A DNA stretch of 64,000 nt, taken from the NCBI GenBank assembly GCA_916048095.2, contig OU696573.1, positions 1,016,001 to 1,080,000 of the forward strand, in the 5' to 3' direction. The DNA is from Sacculina carcini. Its lineage: Eukaryota; Arthropoda; Thecostraca; Sacculinidae. The position numbers were made by a program, and so were the translations under genes. Position 1 is the first letter of the stretch; every line of letters begins with the position of its first letter. This document shows positions 9,883-24,100 of this stretch, in pieces. A model generated the notes under the pieces. That model saw only the letters and a program-made list of their open reading frames with translations. It was not told the origin of the DNA and did not search any database.

Positions 9883-12800
9883 ATGTCGGTGGGCAGTGAA
9901 GAGAATCTTCTGACGTTGGACACTGGAGGCTCGTTCTGGGAGCCGGGCAACTACCGACGCTCAACCAAACGCATCGACGACGGTCATCGTTTGTGTGATG
10001 ACCTGGTGCGCATGGTCTCTGAGCGAGCCGAGATCGAGAAATCGTACGCCAAGAGCCTGAAAGCGTGGAGCAAAAAGTGGTTCGACACCATTGATAAAGG
10101 TAGGCAGGTCACAACACTCAAACAGTTGCACCTCTTCGTGTTGGAATACTTGATTGGAGTCTTCTTTTCATCGCTACCTTTCATAACATATTCATAGGTT
10201 ATACGTTCGTGTATGTGCATTTGTCACAGTCCGGTATGGTTATAACCACAACATTGCGAATATAAGCGTGTTTTGTTCTGACTCAAGTTGGTTAGTTCCT
10301 TCACTATCACGAGGCATGATTCCTTCACTATCACGAGGTTTAGTTCCTTCACTATCACGAGGGCTGATTCCTTCACTATCACGAGGACTGATTCCTTCAC
10401 TATCACGAGGGTTGATTACTTCACTAGCCCGAGGGCTGATCTTGTACGCAATTGGTCAGTCAGTTTGGTTGTTATGCTGACATGTCTGTGGTCGCAGTGT
10501 ATGTGGAATATCCAGTATGTATGACGATGATTTATCATTTTAACCATTTTGCCTGTGCCTGAGACCATATGTCACGTGCGGCTATTATCTCAAGGCCGCG
10601 AGAAGTTCATGTTGTGTGCTCACCCCAAGTGTACGCCAGGTCGTGGTGTTGTTTTGGTAGTCAGTAGGAATATTCACCGACGTATATGAGCTCTGGAGAA
10701 ATAGCGACGCGACTATTCATGTGTATATGGGGCCACAAGGACTTCTAGGAGGACCAAGGACTGTTTCTGACTGGTCACAAGGACTCACATCGTGTTGGAG
10801 GGGTTCATAGCAAGGAAAAGGTTGAGAAATACTGTTGATGTTGATGAAACGAATGCGTCCAGATTTCGAACCGCCAATTAGTTTTACGAGAGTTCGGCAC
10901 CTAAGCCAATGAGCTGGCTAATGTCCAGTATGGCAACATTCCGAGCTATATTGTCCTCAGCGCTTGGTCTGGTCCCTTCATCCGCTGTTGTGCATTGATA
11001 TTCTCTACGACATGTTCAAGGTTGATTTCCTCCAAAATGCCGAAGTATATCACTAATTCCCAGCTTATTTTTCTGGTTATAATTGCACTGCGTTCTCCAC
11101 ACACTGAACACATTTTTGAAGTGTAATATAAATATTTTATTTATCCATTTCATAGAAGTGGAGGAACGGAAGGGGTTTGAACTCGGAATATCTACAGATC
11201 ATTGCATTCGCTCACTCTCTAGCTGTGCTTACCATCCGTGTCAGTGGTTGTGACGCTGCATGACCTCACACAGGGCTCCTGTCTGTGTGTATGTGTGTGT
11301 GTGTGTCACCATTGACACATACAGTCTGGCTGTTCATGTCCTGTGTGCGTGGAACACCTGCCCTTTCTTTTGTGCAGCCGCCACGTGCGTTCAAGTTCAG
11401 CGCTCACAAGAAAAGTGCACGTGTGTGTGTGTGTGTGTGCGTTATGTGTATCCTAGATGATATTCTCCCGATTTTATTTGCGTTTCTTGATATGCGAGTA
11501 TTTTTCCCAGTTATCATGTGCGTTTGTGCTTCAATAGTTTTTCTTCTTGTTTGTATTTCCTGTATTATTTCACATAGCACAGGTTAAGACATGAATATTT
11601 GGTTCACTTACGAACTAATATTGAGGAAGACACTTTGTACATTAAATAGAGGAAAAATATTGAATATTTCAGGTCTTATACACTTCAAAACATGTAAATT
11701 AATGTACAAAGTTTTTTATAAAAAATTGCACAAAAATCCACAGATTTGTTTTGAAACAAATCCTCGTCGTCCCGACCTGTTCCTAGTTCAACACAGAAGA
11801 ACATACGCCAGAAATCAAGCTTTGACCATAAACGGTGTGAAGCTGTGGAATGAATTGGTGAAGAACAAAGAAATAATTCTGAGTGACATGACGTCTATGA
11901 AAAAATTCACAACATGCCTATTCAACACCATTCTCTTAAAATATATGTAATAACAAAGCCCAATGTTGACTCAATTGCCTGGTGGAGATTGCCGATCTTC
12001 TTATGATCTCATTATGAAACTGAGCTCTTGCTGAACTGTAAATTTGAGGTACAGCAAGCAACGCGTCTATTACTTGCCACTGCACATTTCCAACTGAGCT
12101 AAACTGTATATATGTTTTTTCATTTTCTTCTTTTATTTTATTTGTTCTTGCTTTTTTCAAGGGATATAAGCCTTTATGGCTTCCCCCGACACATGAAAAT
12201 ATGTTGTTTGGTGTTATTATATGTTTACTGTGTCGTTTCGAAATACAAAAAAAAAACTCGCTTCGGTTCACTTGAATGTAATCAATATAATTGCAATACA
12301 TTTACACGGTACATTTTTACTACATTTTAATGTTATTTAATGGAGGCGTTTCATGTTATTCGTTTACATGTATGTTTGTTCCGTTGATGGCCATATCTTG
12401 AAGCTTATTATAGGCGCTTATCGCGTGTTTCTTGCTCATTATGGCGCCTTTATCTGGTTCCGATTAGGACAGGGGCGTTATTGGTGTACGCTGGTGTATT
12501 CTTGTACACCGCACCATTTTCTAGGTTTTATCTGACGTCGTATCATTCGCCTGACTAACTCCAAACTCCCGCCTGCCTGGAGACACCTTCGATTAAATGG
12601 TGCTCACATTAATGACCACTATTAAGTGCCAGCGTGTGTTAGTGCCAGTGTTTATTTATGCACGCTCGTTTGCGGACGCGTCTTGCGCAATCATTATTGA
12701 CATTCCTATTCGACAACAATTGGTACACACACACACACACATACAGACAGACACTTTCTCACACTCACACTCGATGTATCAAGTGGTGATGTATCTCCGA

Positions 12801-15800
12801 GAAATGTTGATGGTGATGATGATGGTGAGTAGCCCTGCTTTCCAGTGCGGGCTCGTTTGCAGGAGAGAATATCCACCTGGACGACCAGTGTCCATTGTGA
12901 TGTTAGTGTCCGGTTGTTGATAATGCACTACCGCGACAAAACCTGTTGTCGCCTCTCACTCTCTCTGTCTCTGTGTGAGTGTGTCGTTACAAGCTTGTTG
13001 AGCTGTCGCGGGGGTTGATATGAATTGTTTTGTGAGCCACCGTGTGTCTGTTTACACGCTGCAACCACACAGATGTACGTGTCATGTTTGTGCCTGATGG
13101 TCATGTTTGTGTGTGTTTACATTTGCGATCTAGTAACTCCATTCCTCATAGAGAGAATGTTGGCTGGTGTGATCCTCTTGTTATTTAAACCACTGGAGAT
13201 TAGCCGCACACACCGATATTTGTTCTCATCGGCTTCATATCATATTCCCTGAGTATTGTCATTGTATTTATCATCGATTCCGATCAGACTGGTTATTTGC
13301 TTAGAAATCAAGGCAGGACTAAGGTATTATTTGGTTGCGTCGAAGTGTTTAATGATTGGTAGAGACACAGGCTAAACACAGCTTCTTTTTCCAGCGTAAT
13401 TATCACCAAATGTTTCATTGCTCAAGTCCTCACATTTTTTTTTGCTGGCGTATAATCTCGATAATGTCAAGTTTGGTCACTGAATTGTCTTCAGAAACAT
13501 ATTCACTGTGTATTTGATCCGCTTTTCACCGTCTTCCTCAGTGTTCGTCTGTTTTGTACCTTTTACGTTCGTTGTTGGCCAAAATTCCACTGATCAGATC
13601 TATCATGATCTCTCGATGACCTGTCAGCCACGTAGAGTACTCTGGCACGCGCCTGTGTGTGTGTGTGTGTTAGGACCGGAGTATGGAAGCACGGAGTCAG
13701 CGTGGAAATCGGCGCTGGTGGAGGCGGACCGGCGGTGTGAGCTGCACTTACAGGTGCGCGACAACCTGCTCAATGATGTGCAGAGCAAAGTCAAACAGTG
13801 GCAGAAGGACAACTACCACAGGGTGAGCCAACACACACACACACACGGGGCAGCCTCCACCAGACTGTGTCGTTCTGAATGGGACGATTGAACCTGAACG
13901 ACTCCCACGAGTGTTTTCCAATGAAATGGTGCCGTATCACGCACATATTTGTGGGTCGTGATTGGACTGTGTACTATGAGTGGGGATTATCCCACCTAGA
14001 AAGTCAACATTCATCTTTTGCAAAGGGAAAATTGCAACAGATCACGGGATTCCCAGTTGTCCGTGCCGATTTCTGTGAATTGTGCTGTCAGAGATCTGGT
14101 TTATGTTGTACCCTCCTGGTAATTTCCACTACCGTCGTGTTGGGATGATTTGCACTCACCATCCACTTCTTTTAGTTCACTAATCCTACCATAACCTGGA
14201 TTCACTTGGACAGTCTGCCAATGGTTTGACAAAACTACGAGTTATTACTAGTGGTCTCATATAACACTAATATCATCTCGTGACTGGGTGAATCATAATA
14301 GCGGTGTGGTTTAGTCGTCGTGCACCACTACCAAAATTCTTCACTCAACGTCGAGTTTCAATGACATTCAGTTGGCATTCAGTCGTGTGGGCTGATTTTT
14401 TCGACAACAGTGAGATATGTCATTGTGGATTTTTGTTCATATATCACGTGCTCATACACAGAACGTACCTTCACGGAGCTTGTGCGTAGGCGGCCATTAT
14501 TGACTCACTTCACCGTACACGTTTTTATCGGCACGTGTTATGAGATTTTCGCCGAATCAGTGAATTATTATCGCATTGTTTTATGAACACATCTGGTTTC
14601 TTCAAATAGCGACTGTTATCGAGTTCTATTTGCGTGTTCGTTGCGTTCATTCTTTGTGTCGTCACGATTAATAACTGGTCTTGGCGCTTCATTTCGTGCT
14701 GCCATTTTGTCTACTACATTCTTGACAGATGAAAGCTACGATTTTGTGTCAGGATTATGGTGAGTACTCTATAGTTCTTATCGTCGCGAATGACAATCTG
14801 TCTTACGACGAATGAAGATCGTGGTTGAAAAAGGGAAAGAAGCTTGGTGTATGTATGCATTGGAAACTGGTGACTTCGGGTCTTGAATGTTTCAACAACC
14901 GCACGCTTTTTTCTATGCTCATATAAATCCCCAAAGACTCCCTGCCTGGTTCATGTTGAGAACAGGGATAATACGCCTACGCTTCAGTCCCGTCTCTCTT
15001 TCTCATTCTTGTTAGGTTAGGCAAGGTTAGACTCTGTTAGTTAGGGAAGAGAAAGAGAGCCTGGACTGGAGCGTAGGCGTAATGGTCCGTAGACGTAATA
15101 TCCTCAGCTCTGTTCTTGTTGATACTATTGTTATTCGCACGCGTGTGTGTGTGTGTGCAATAGCACACACACACACACGCGTGCGTATTATCCTCTTTCC
15201 TTGCACTGAGTTTGGTAATTGGGCCTATGCTAATACGTCTGCTGCTGGTGTAGTCCACTTCACAGCTCTCGCCTGCAACTCCTGCTTGGTATGCATGCGG
15301 CGATACACACACCTGTTTGTGTGCGTGTGTGTGTGTGCACGAGATAACCAGCAGCGGGGCGGTCAAGGTCGCTGAAGGTGACCGAAATTACGGCCACGTG
15401 TGTCAAACAGGATCGACAACAAATTGGTGGAGAACATGTTCGTGTATTGTGCAGCCGTCTGATAATTGATGCCAGTCACACATGTTCTCCATCTCACTGA
15501 AATTCTAGCAAATCTTGCGGTATCTTGCTATTTGAACCGTGGTTCTCAACCTTTTTGTGAGATCGAGTACCACTTGGAGGTCCCGAGTACAGTCGCCGCC
15601 TGGTACCACCTGGTTCCAGAGAAACTCAGCTCGATCAGATATCAGTGTATTTACATAATTGTACAAGTACGAGAACACAGGGATCAACTGATAGAAACAT
15701 GTTGTGTCTGCTTCTTCTCCAGCAGCTGGTCAATGAGGCACTAGCCGTGCGAGTAGCACAGGTTGGGAACCACTGTATACTGGATCAACCGCTGCTTACG

Positions 15801-18800
15801 TCGTGTGTTCAACCACTTGAAATGCGTATATCCACCACTGCTTGTACTATTGGTCAATTCCTTGAAGTGAATACGTTTTTTTCTGGAAGGAAAGGCGAGT
15901 AAATGAAATGTTTCATGTGGGGATGAACCTGAGTTTCACCATTGAAAACTGGTGTTCATTACGTCAGGCTGGCTCATGCTTGTAGTTCAGTGTTTTCTTT
16001 AAATTACCAGTCTGTTAATTTTATCTGCGCTTTCTTATTATTCGCTCTTCCGTGTCATTTTCCTAGTGTTTGCTCAATCTCTCTCATCAAAGCTAGTTTT
16101 GACAGCCTATGCTGTATTTCTCTCTCATTCTTTTCCATTTTTGTGTCGTCGTCTGTGATCTATCTCCATCCTTGTGACGTATTTGTGATATTCTCACCTG
16201 ATGTCTGATTCTGTAGCATCGCAAACACACACACACACACATGCGCGCTTGTTCACCTGCTATGGGCGTGTCAGTTCGAATGTGTACCTGTGTGTCAGTT
16301 CAATGTGTACCTGTTTGTGTGACATTGAATGACTTGTTTAATCACACGTTTCCATGTGGAGCTGATACTAGCGCTCATCAACGTGTGTGTCTGTACATCG
16401 CCTACATACACACATGCATAGCGCACATACACATTTAACCTTGGCAATAACTGGCTGGATGAAGGTATCGGTACACCAGCTGTCTTAGCGTGTATTTGCT
16501 TCGCTTAATATCTCTGTTCTTTACTTGTGTGTGTGTGTTGTGTTGTGTTGTGTTGAAAAGCGCCATCCTGATAGACACACACGTGCGTGCATAAGCAGAT
16601 ATATGCATGCACGCGTGCCTAATCGACTGTTGTACGTTGTAAACACGTGTGTGTGTGTGTGTGTGTATGTGTACATACTCATACGCACATTTTTTGCATA
16701 CATTTACAACTACCTACATCTCTTACTCTCTCTTCCTCTTTGCCTGTCTTCGCGGTCATATTGACGGGTGTTCAACTGAGGCTGTTGCTGCAAAACGTTA
16801 CCTGTGCGTGTCTAACTTGTGATTTGTGATTTGTGACTTGTGATTGGTATAGTTGTACGAACATGCAAGGATGTGTGTGTGTGTGCATGTGTTTGTTAGT
16901 TATATTCTTGACAGAGGTGCATGGAGGTGTACAGGCACCGGATGTTTGTTGATTGAACATGCTTTGTGAGTGGAGTTGTTCTGTAATGAACATGTAATAC
17001 TGAGTGGTTGAACAAGTGTAGATGTGGGAACGTACAGCTTGAACGTGCATGCTCCTGCGGACCCCTCCGGCGATGCTGCAGTAAAAAGCAACGATCACTT
17101 CCTGTGGTGATGATTGCGAGTTGCATCATTCATGTGTGTGCGTGTGTGTTTTTTGTCCGTGGTGAGCTTCACAGGTACGAAGTAGTAATGTGAGTAGTAT
17201 GTGTTGAAAACTTGTGAAACCCGGTGTTGAAGTACTGGCCGTCTCTTGTGGATTGAAGTTTTATCATTTTTAAGATCCGTTGAAGCCAGTATTTAGACCT
17301 ATTGTTGTGGTAAAAGTTTGTCTCACGAATCTCCCTCGAAAAATATGTGTATTTTTCCGAAGATTTCTAGTCGGCAGTTCAGTGCGGCAGTTATGTGATT
17401 GTTTCTTGAGCATCTGTTTGGCTTTATGAGCCCTGTCATGGTGGAGCGGTCTAGTGTTTGTTTATTATCATGCAGTCACTCATGTTCCCTAAATTAGCAC
17501 ATGTATGTCCTTGTTATGTACATATGGCTGTCATTTCATCGCTGCTCCGAGTTCAAGTTTCTTGACTGTGTCGCTGCTCTTCTCATGCACCGGGGCTGTT
17601 CTCCAGATGTTCGTCCAAGAGCGTTGACGGTTGTGCTACTTGCTCACTGTTGGCTCAAGACAACGAGGATGCGTTTAGCGAAGTAGCGGAATTCTAGATG
17701 TGTTTCCTACATGTGAATCCTAGTAGAAATCATGTTAAAAATGATATGAAATGGGGGCAGAGAAGTTGTAGGGAATATAAGTATATAATTTATATAAGTT
17801 GGCTCATTGAGAAGTGTGGGGAATCAGAGAAAAAAAGATGTCGAACAACTGAGCTATAAGAATAATTTATATTTGACTTCAGACTTGTGATTTTATCAGA
17901 CTTTACATATAGTATGGTTGATTATGTGAGATGGTCGAGATGGCGTATGAGCTCGTACTGATTGAATCTACTGCCAGCATAGTGGGCAAACACATGAACA
18001 ATGAGAGTAGGATCTAGTCATCATTGTTCATCCTCTCCTTTACTCTCTCTCTCTCCTTCTATCTGATTGCCTGTTATCCCGCGCCGGTGATTTCTCCAAG
18101 CGAGTTCTTTCATCAGACGTCCTAGTCCTGACGTAGTTATCTGGAATATCCCGTGTGATGTGTTGTGTTGGACTCGCTTGTTGATTGCTTGGCTCCTGCT
18201 AACCGGTTGCAAATGACGTAATGACGTATGTTCATATAGTTGTGTGTTTGTGGGGGTGTCTGTGGTTGGTTTGCTTTCACGTAATGTTCTGCTGTTTTGC
18301 GTGGAAGTGCGTGATTAAGTCATCTCATCCTGGCGATCATCAAGAGGAAAACGAGTGACGGAATCATTTTTTCATACGGCTAGCATATATGAGCATTGAG
18401 TATTGTGTTTTGCTTCTTATTTGAAAGCCGCATTTACCGGCGTCGGTGGATGAGGCTATTAGTATTGTCAGCGGTGCTAAATTTCAACAACACCTGCCAA
18501 TTAGCGGTGCGTTGCGGTGTGACTGCGCGTGCGTAGCTGTTTGTCGCTTGAAGGCACCTGTGTGTGTGTGTGTGTGTGATTGTCGGACGATTAATAAGAC
18601 CAAGACTCAAGTGCGTTATCTTTTGGTAGCGGACTGTTAGCGTTGGCAACATCATCATCAATCATATGCTGTACTGTGCGACCGAACTGGACTTTTGGTC
18701 CGTTCCGCGTGCACCAAACACCAGCTTCAACCTGCCACACTGATTCTTGATGGCGGCTGGCACGTGTGATTGCTAGCGTGTGCTTGGTGCACAGGTTTTC

Positions 18801-19572
18801 CGACTGCTTGTTAAGTCTGGTATCACTGGTGTTATCTGTGCTTTGATGAGTCGCTCGGTGAAAAGACCGCATATACTTGGCATCTTCGGCTGGAATTCTA
18901 CATGGTTCGACCAGTATCAGTACAAATCGTGGGGCTAAACAATATGTTACAATAAGAAAACAATATGTTATGAACTTCCAGAAAGTTCATCGTATTTGTT
19001 GCCGAGTGGAGCAACGATTTTAAACAAACGACTTCCAAATGTGATGTCATTGTTAGGAGGCCCGTTTTTGGACGGTGATTCAACATCCGTCTTCATTCAT
19101 CATCTTTCTCTTCTTGCTGTGTGTCGTTCGCTGCTTGTTGATGTCTGTGTTCGAACGTCTGGCGCGTAACTGTTCGTGCGGCCCACGGAGAAGAGCATTT
19201 GCTTGTACGCGCTTGTCATCTTCCAAACCTCAAGTATTCGTGTGTGTGTGTGTGTGTGTTTGTGTTAAGCCGAGCGGAAAACGACAAAACACATACGGTG
19301 ATGGCTCTGTCGGAGGTCCTCCCGGCGACAAATCACCCGTCTCACTACTCTCTCTCTTTCTCTCCACCTCTCACCCGCTTCCAGGCTTCTCCTCACTTTC
19401 TTCTCCCGGCGCGCTGTTGTTGGTGTCTTCCGCCACCAGTTTGGGAACACATTCGATAGTGTGTGTGTGTGTGTGTGTGTGGGTGTGTGTTTGTGTTTCA
19501 CTGATTTCATGGCCGATGGCCCATGGTTTGTGTTGAATCATCCACGACATTTGTGCTATTTGTGGCACAATT

Positions 19573-19639
<67 letters not shown>

Positions 19640-21123
19640 TCACTCAGACACTCCTGTCGTTTCCCGTTATTCGGCAGTGTCAAAGCTTCTTGTATTCCGG
19701 TCGTTATTGGCATAATCAGTGGTTTTTAGGATGCGATTATTTCTCGTGTTATCGCTGCAGTGTTGGTTTTCGTTCACGCCCATGCATTTCCATGCACACA
19801 CTTATGTCGTAATGTTTGTGCTTCTAGAAAGAACGCTTGCTGAGTGTTTGGATGTTTAACTAGAAAAGTCCAAATGACTACGAAAATCAAGTCGCGTATT
19901 GTCTATTACCGTGCACATGAGCTCAAAATCTGGACTTCAAGTTCCAGCTGGTCTGGAATGAAGGTTTCATCGTCTTATCACTAACCACTTGATCAATTTG
20001 TCTTCCATAACCGTTTCTTAGCATGACCTTTCTCAGTTCTCACGGTCTTCCAAACAAGATTTTGCGACTTCATACTGGTTCAGGACCCAAATATTGTTAA
20101 TCCCTGGTGGTCAATGGATCGTCAACTCCTCGATGGGTTTGTCGCTGTCTGTCTGTTCGGATATCATGATGTGGTTCCTTGTAGGACTAGAGTAACCTCG
20201 TTTGATGTTACTTCGATGAGCAAGTTGGCAGGATCCCCCAAGTGACTGACACATTTACTGCCTTCATCTTGCTATTCTGATGTGCTCAACCGTTGTTGTT
20301 GTTGTCCTATCGCATCGTTGTGTGGTCCATTTGCCAGCATTTCGATGTGGCACGTGCATTGCTAGCCAGCCAGCTCCGTGCCGCTCGTACACTACGCTAG
20401 TTGACCTCTCACCCGTTCCACGTGGCCGCTGAATTATTCATGACCTCCGGGACCACTGCGTGCGGATGCCGTGTTTTTGATTCACCTGCCACCGACTGAC
20501 TGGGTCGCTCGGGCGTTTGTCTCTCTGTGTGTGTGTGTGTGTGTGTGTGCAAGTGAATTTGGGTTGATTGTTCGCTTCACTAGCACCGTTATTTCTTGTT
20601 GAGTCAGTGATGCCGGCGTGCATGCCCGGTTTTCGCGTATTTAATTCCTGGTGCATCGGTCCGTGATTGCCAAGTATATGGGTGATGTGTGTGTGTGTGT
20701 ACGAAACATTCACGCCAATACAATGCAATACTACACCAAAACTACGATGTACTGATAAATACAGCGGTTAATTGATCGATAGATAGGTAGATGGATGGAT
20801 GCGGAGAAAGATATTGCGTGTGTTCAAATATTTATCCTTGTCTCAATTTTATATCACTGTTTACTTGAAAATGCTTGAAGCGCAGCGAGATATTACCAAG
20901 GTAGAAAACGTGGAAGAAGTTGTGTTGTCTGTAGGACTAGTGGATGATTACTACATACACACACGAGCAGTAATAAGCTGACTGATAATGGAACACGAGA
21001 GCACGTGTTCTTCTCTCGACATTCTCCTCATTCTCTGGCTTCATCAACACTCCTCTCTAGCTGGCGGCCATTGACCGCATCGGCAGTTCCCACGCGCTCC
21101 TGTGGCACATACACTTGCTGTCC

Positions 21124-21169
<46 letters not shown>

Positions 21170-24100
21170 GAACGTTTCTGACACCTGTACATCCTGTTTG
21201 CTGGTGATGCGTGAGTGGAGCATTGCTCACCTTGTTCACCGCTTCCTTCACCCATTATTGCCATCAACAACAACAACAACATGTATTTGATATAGCGCAC
21301 CTTCGAGGACGAAAGCGCGAGCAGTAATAAAAGTATAGACACATGGAGACCGGCATGGAGACAAAAACAAGCGGCACAAATCGACAGAAATTAGATGGGT
21401 GCTTGCACTCATCGCTTGGGGTGCTGATTCTGTGAGAAATTTCCCGAATTTCAGTGTTTCCGGTGAATATTGGCAGGATCCTGAACAATTTCCTTTCACG
21501 AGCGAATTTCAGCGTAAAAAGGAGTGACTCAATTGCTTGGAAAATGTAGTCTTTCAGCAAACTTCACTCTCTATTCACTAATGTGCACTAATGTACACAC
21601 CACAGCGCCTAGCAAACCGCTCTCGTACACGTATACATTAATAAAATCTCAACACACACACACATGTTCTTTTTCATATAGGTAACTTTTAGACTTCTTA
21701 TTCTGATGTTGTTGCATTCAGTATTTATCCGGAAGACAGTTTTCATTCTTTCTGTAAATGTCCCTGTCATTGTTAATTGACAGTTGATGTCGTTCGCCCA
21801 ATGTTCGTATTAATTTTATTACCTTCATTTGTCTTTGTTGCACTCTCTCTCTCTCTCTCACACACAATGACTGTGACGGACGGCTTGATCTGGTCCAAAC
21901 GCTGATATTTCTGCTAATGATCTCAGCTGTGTGTGTGTGTGTGTGTGTGTGTTCCGCTTCTCTGCACACGTGTGTGTGTGTGTGTGGGCGCTTGTCATTC
22001 TACTGTGCTATCCACCTACGGTAATTTGTATGCTTGCGCGTGTGTGCGTGTGTGTGAACACATAGTGGAAATTTCCTAGCGCGTTGGGGACCATCAACAT
22101 ACGGGCAGCTGGTATAACGGTATAAAACACACACACACACATACACAGGCAGGCAGGCATGTGCGTATTTCAGACATGCACAGAGGTGAGGAAAACTTGT
22201 CAGCGTGCGAGTGTGGTTGTGGCGTGCCTTGATTTTATGCTGGACATTCTCTAGCAAACACACACACAGGGAGGGGAACCGTTGCACTGCTTGCATGACC
22301 TGGTCAGTGGGGGCAGGGGGGTGGTGCAGACTGGCACAAACCAGTAGCATATCTCAAATGGATGCAGCGGGATTGTGGATTGGTGAACGATCAATCCACA
22401 ATCCACTCAGATACGCGGCCACCGCTGCTGCTGCCGCGTGTTTCAAATACCGAGCTCAAACTATGCACAGAGTCAGAGTTCGTGCGTGGGAGGCTGGTTT
22501 CGCTATGGTCACCATGACAACGGTAGGTGGGCCCACATGTCAACACACACACATGAGGGAAGAGAGAGCGAGGTGCCGACTCACTGGAAAAGACCATAGT
22601 TCGTTTTTCTCGCCGTTTTGTTGATTCAACATTGTTTTGTTTTTATCTGTTTCTTGTGTGTTTTTCACCGTCGCTCGCTAATCTGTCGCCTCTGAGTGTT
22701 TGACGCCATATGGTCCAGGAACATGTGGTGTGATTGTTGAATTCGGTCGTTTGCTCAAGATGTGAGCGTCATTATGTCTAATTCCAGTAATTACCTAGAT
22801 TTTCATTTGAACTTTGTGTTCTTGAAGAGAATGTTCCACTTTATGCGTGAACTTTTTATGCAAAAAATCAAGTATCAATTTGTCTGGGCGAATTATCTTC
22901 ATACCTGTGTTTTTATCAATCCGAATTCTTTGATTTTAGTTTCCAGTGATTTTCTGACATTTAACGTAGTGGAACAACTGATTTTATCGGATTTATCAGC
23001 GCTATTGTGCGTAAAATGAGGAGTTGGCTCACTGACCTAGACTATTGAATTTCTACTTGACGTTCAAGCTTATGTCTCGATGGTGGATTTTGGTTTGATT
23101 TCTTATTTCGATTGATCAGATTCAAGGTCAGATGTTAGTTGGCAATATGTTGCTCGTCTCCGTGTAGTTCAGCCAATATGCCAGATGTTTGATGGATTTT
23201 TCAGTCTCGTGATTTTTTGGTCCGTGCTCTTTCGATTCGCCATTTCACATATCGAACAGTTTTGTTGTGTTGGAATTTATCACGTGCGTTTGTGTGTGTG
23301 TTTTGCAGTATATGATGCAATTTAAGGAGAAACGGGATATTGACGACGCGTTCAAGAAGGCCCAAAAACCGTGGATTAAGCTGCTCACCAAGGTACCCTC
23401 TCTGTTCACGTGCTTAAGCACTCTCTCCATACACCATGTCTATACGACCTGCGTCACACAAATAGGGTGTGTTCGTTTCAACTTCAGAAGTCCTTCAGAA
23501 GTATTTCTAAGCGTTCGACTCTATATGCACACACACACACACACCATAAGCGCGTGCATACGTTCACTCTAGCTGAATTACCATTTTCTATGCACGCGCG
23601 GGACCTTCGATCTGTCTTCTCTGAATGTGTCTAATTATGCGGCCGTTTTGTGCGCGTGCGTGTGTCTGTTAACCGTGCCATTTGTCGTGATAGTAGCTGC
23701 TGATATGGCCCGAGGCCATCGGTGACCTTTTTGTGCGAGCGTCATCTGGTCATCGCTCACGTACGTCACGTGACCATGAGGTGTTGACCTTGCTGGGTCA
23801 ATACACTCGGTCATATTTGCTGCTACCGGGCGAATTATTATTTCGCGAATTATTCTTCTAATTTGTATAAATGTTTGTCTCAGCGTGATAAAATGATTGG
23901 TTCACCCCGCTGCGGGCTCAACTACAATGTTATTCATCGGTATCAAGCAGAGTTGGTCGAAACTTTTCCTGTGCTGGGTTTGAACCGCCAGTCGCATATT
24001 TCGCTATGTCTACCTGTGAGTTCAACTGTCGTAATTTCGGTCTCTTATAAATGCGAATCTTTTTCAGTGATCATGGTATTTGCCGTATTTGGGAAATTTA

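Larger units (their letters stand above)
13823..23308 (+). other. Synd: Syndapin intron 2, 9.5 kb, repeats only
   Basis: The donor GTGAGC is followed at once by a CA run (13829-13846), and the acceptor TTTTGCAG is preceded by a TG run. Inside are many TG/CA microsatellites (for example 15144-15180, 16648-16668, 19459-19482, 19577-19634, 21128-21167), a degraded hAT copy (15538-15775), a dispersed ACA-tailed repeat (21262-21405) and an X-box-like site (22508). I found no convincing extra exon. Most short frames here are repeat translations. Confidence 0.6.

Noticed and set aside
10224-10524. Repetitive frames around the 24-bp minisatellite
   Set aside because: The unit is a multiple of three, so frames stay open by construction, and the array lies inside a syndapin intron.
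19075-19536. Possible extra syndapin exon or independent gene with Ser/Pro-rich frame
   Set aside because: It sits between TG runs in intron 2, lacks paired splice sites in a usable phase, and the flanking syndapin exons already join without a gap.
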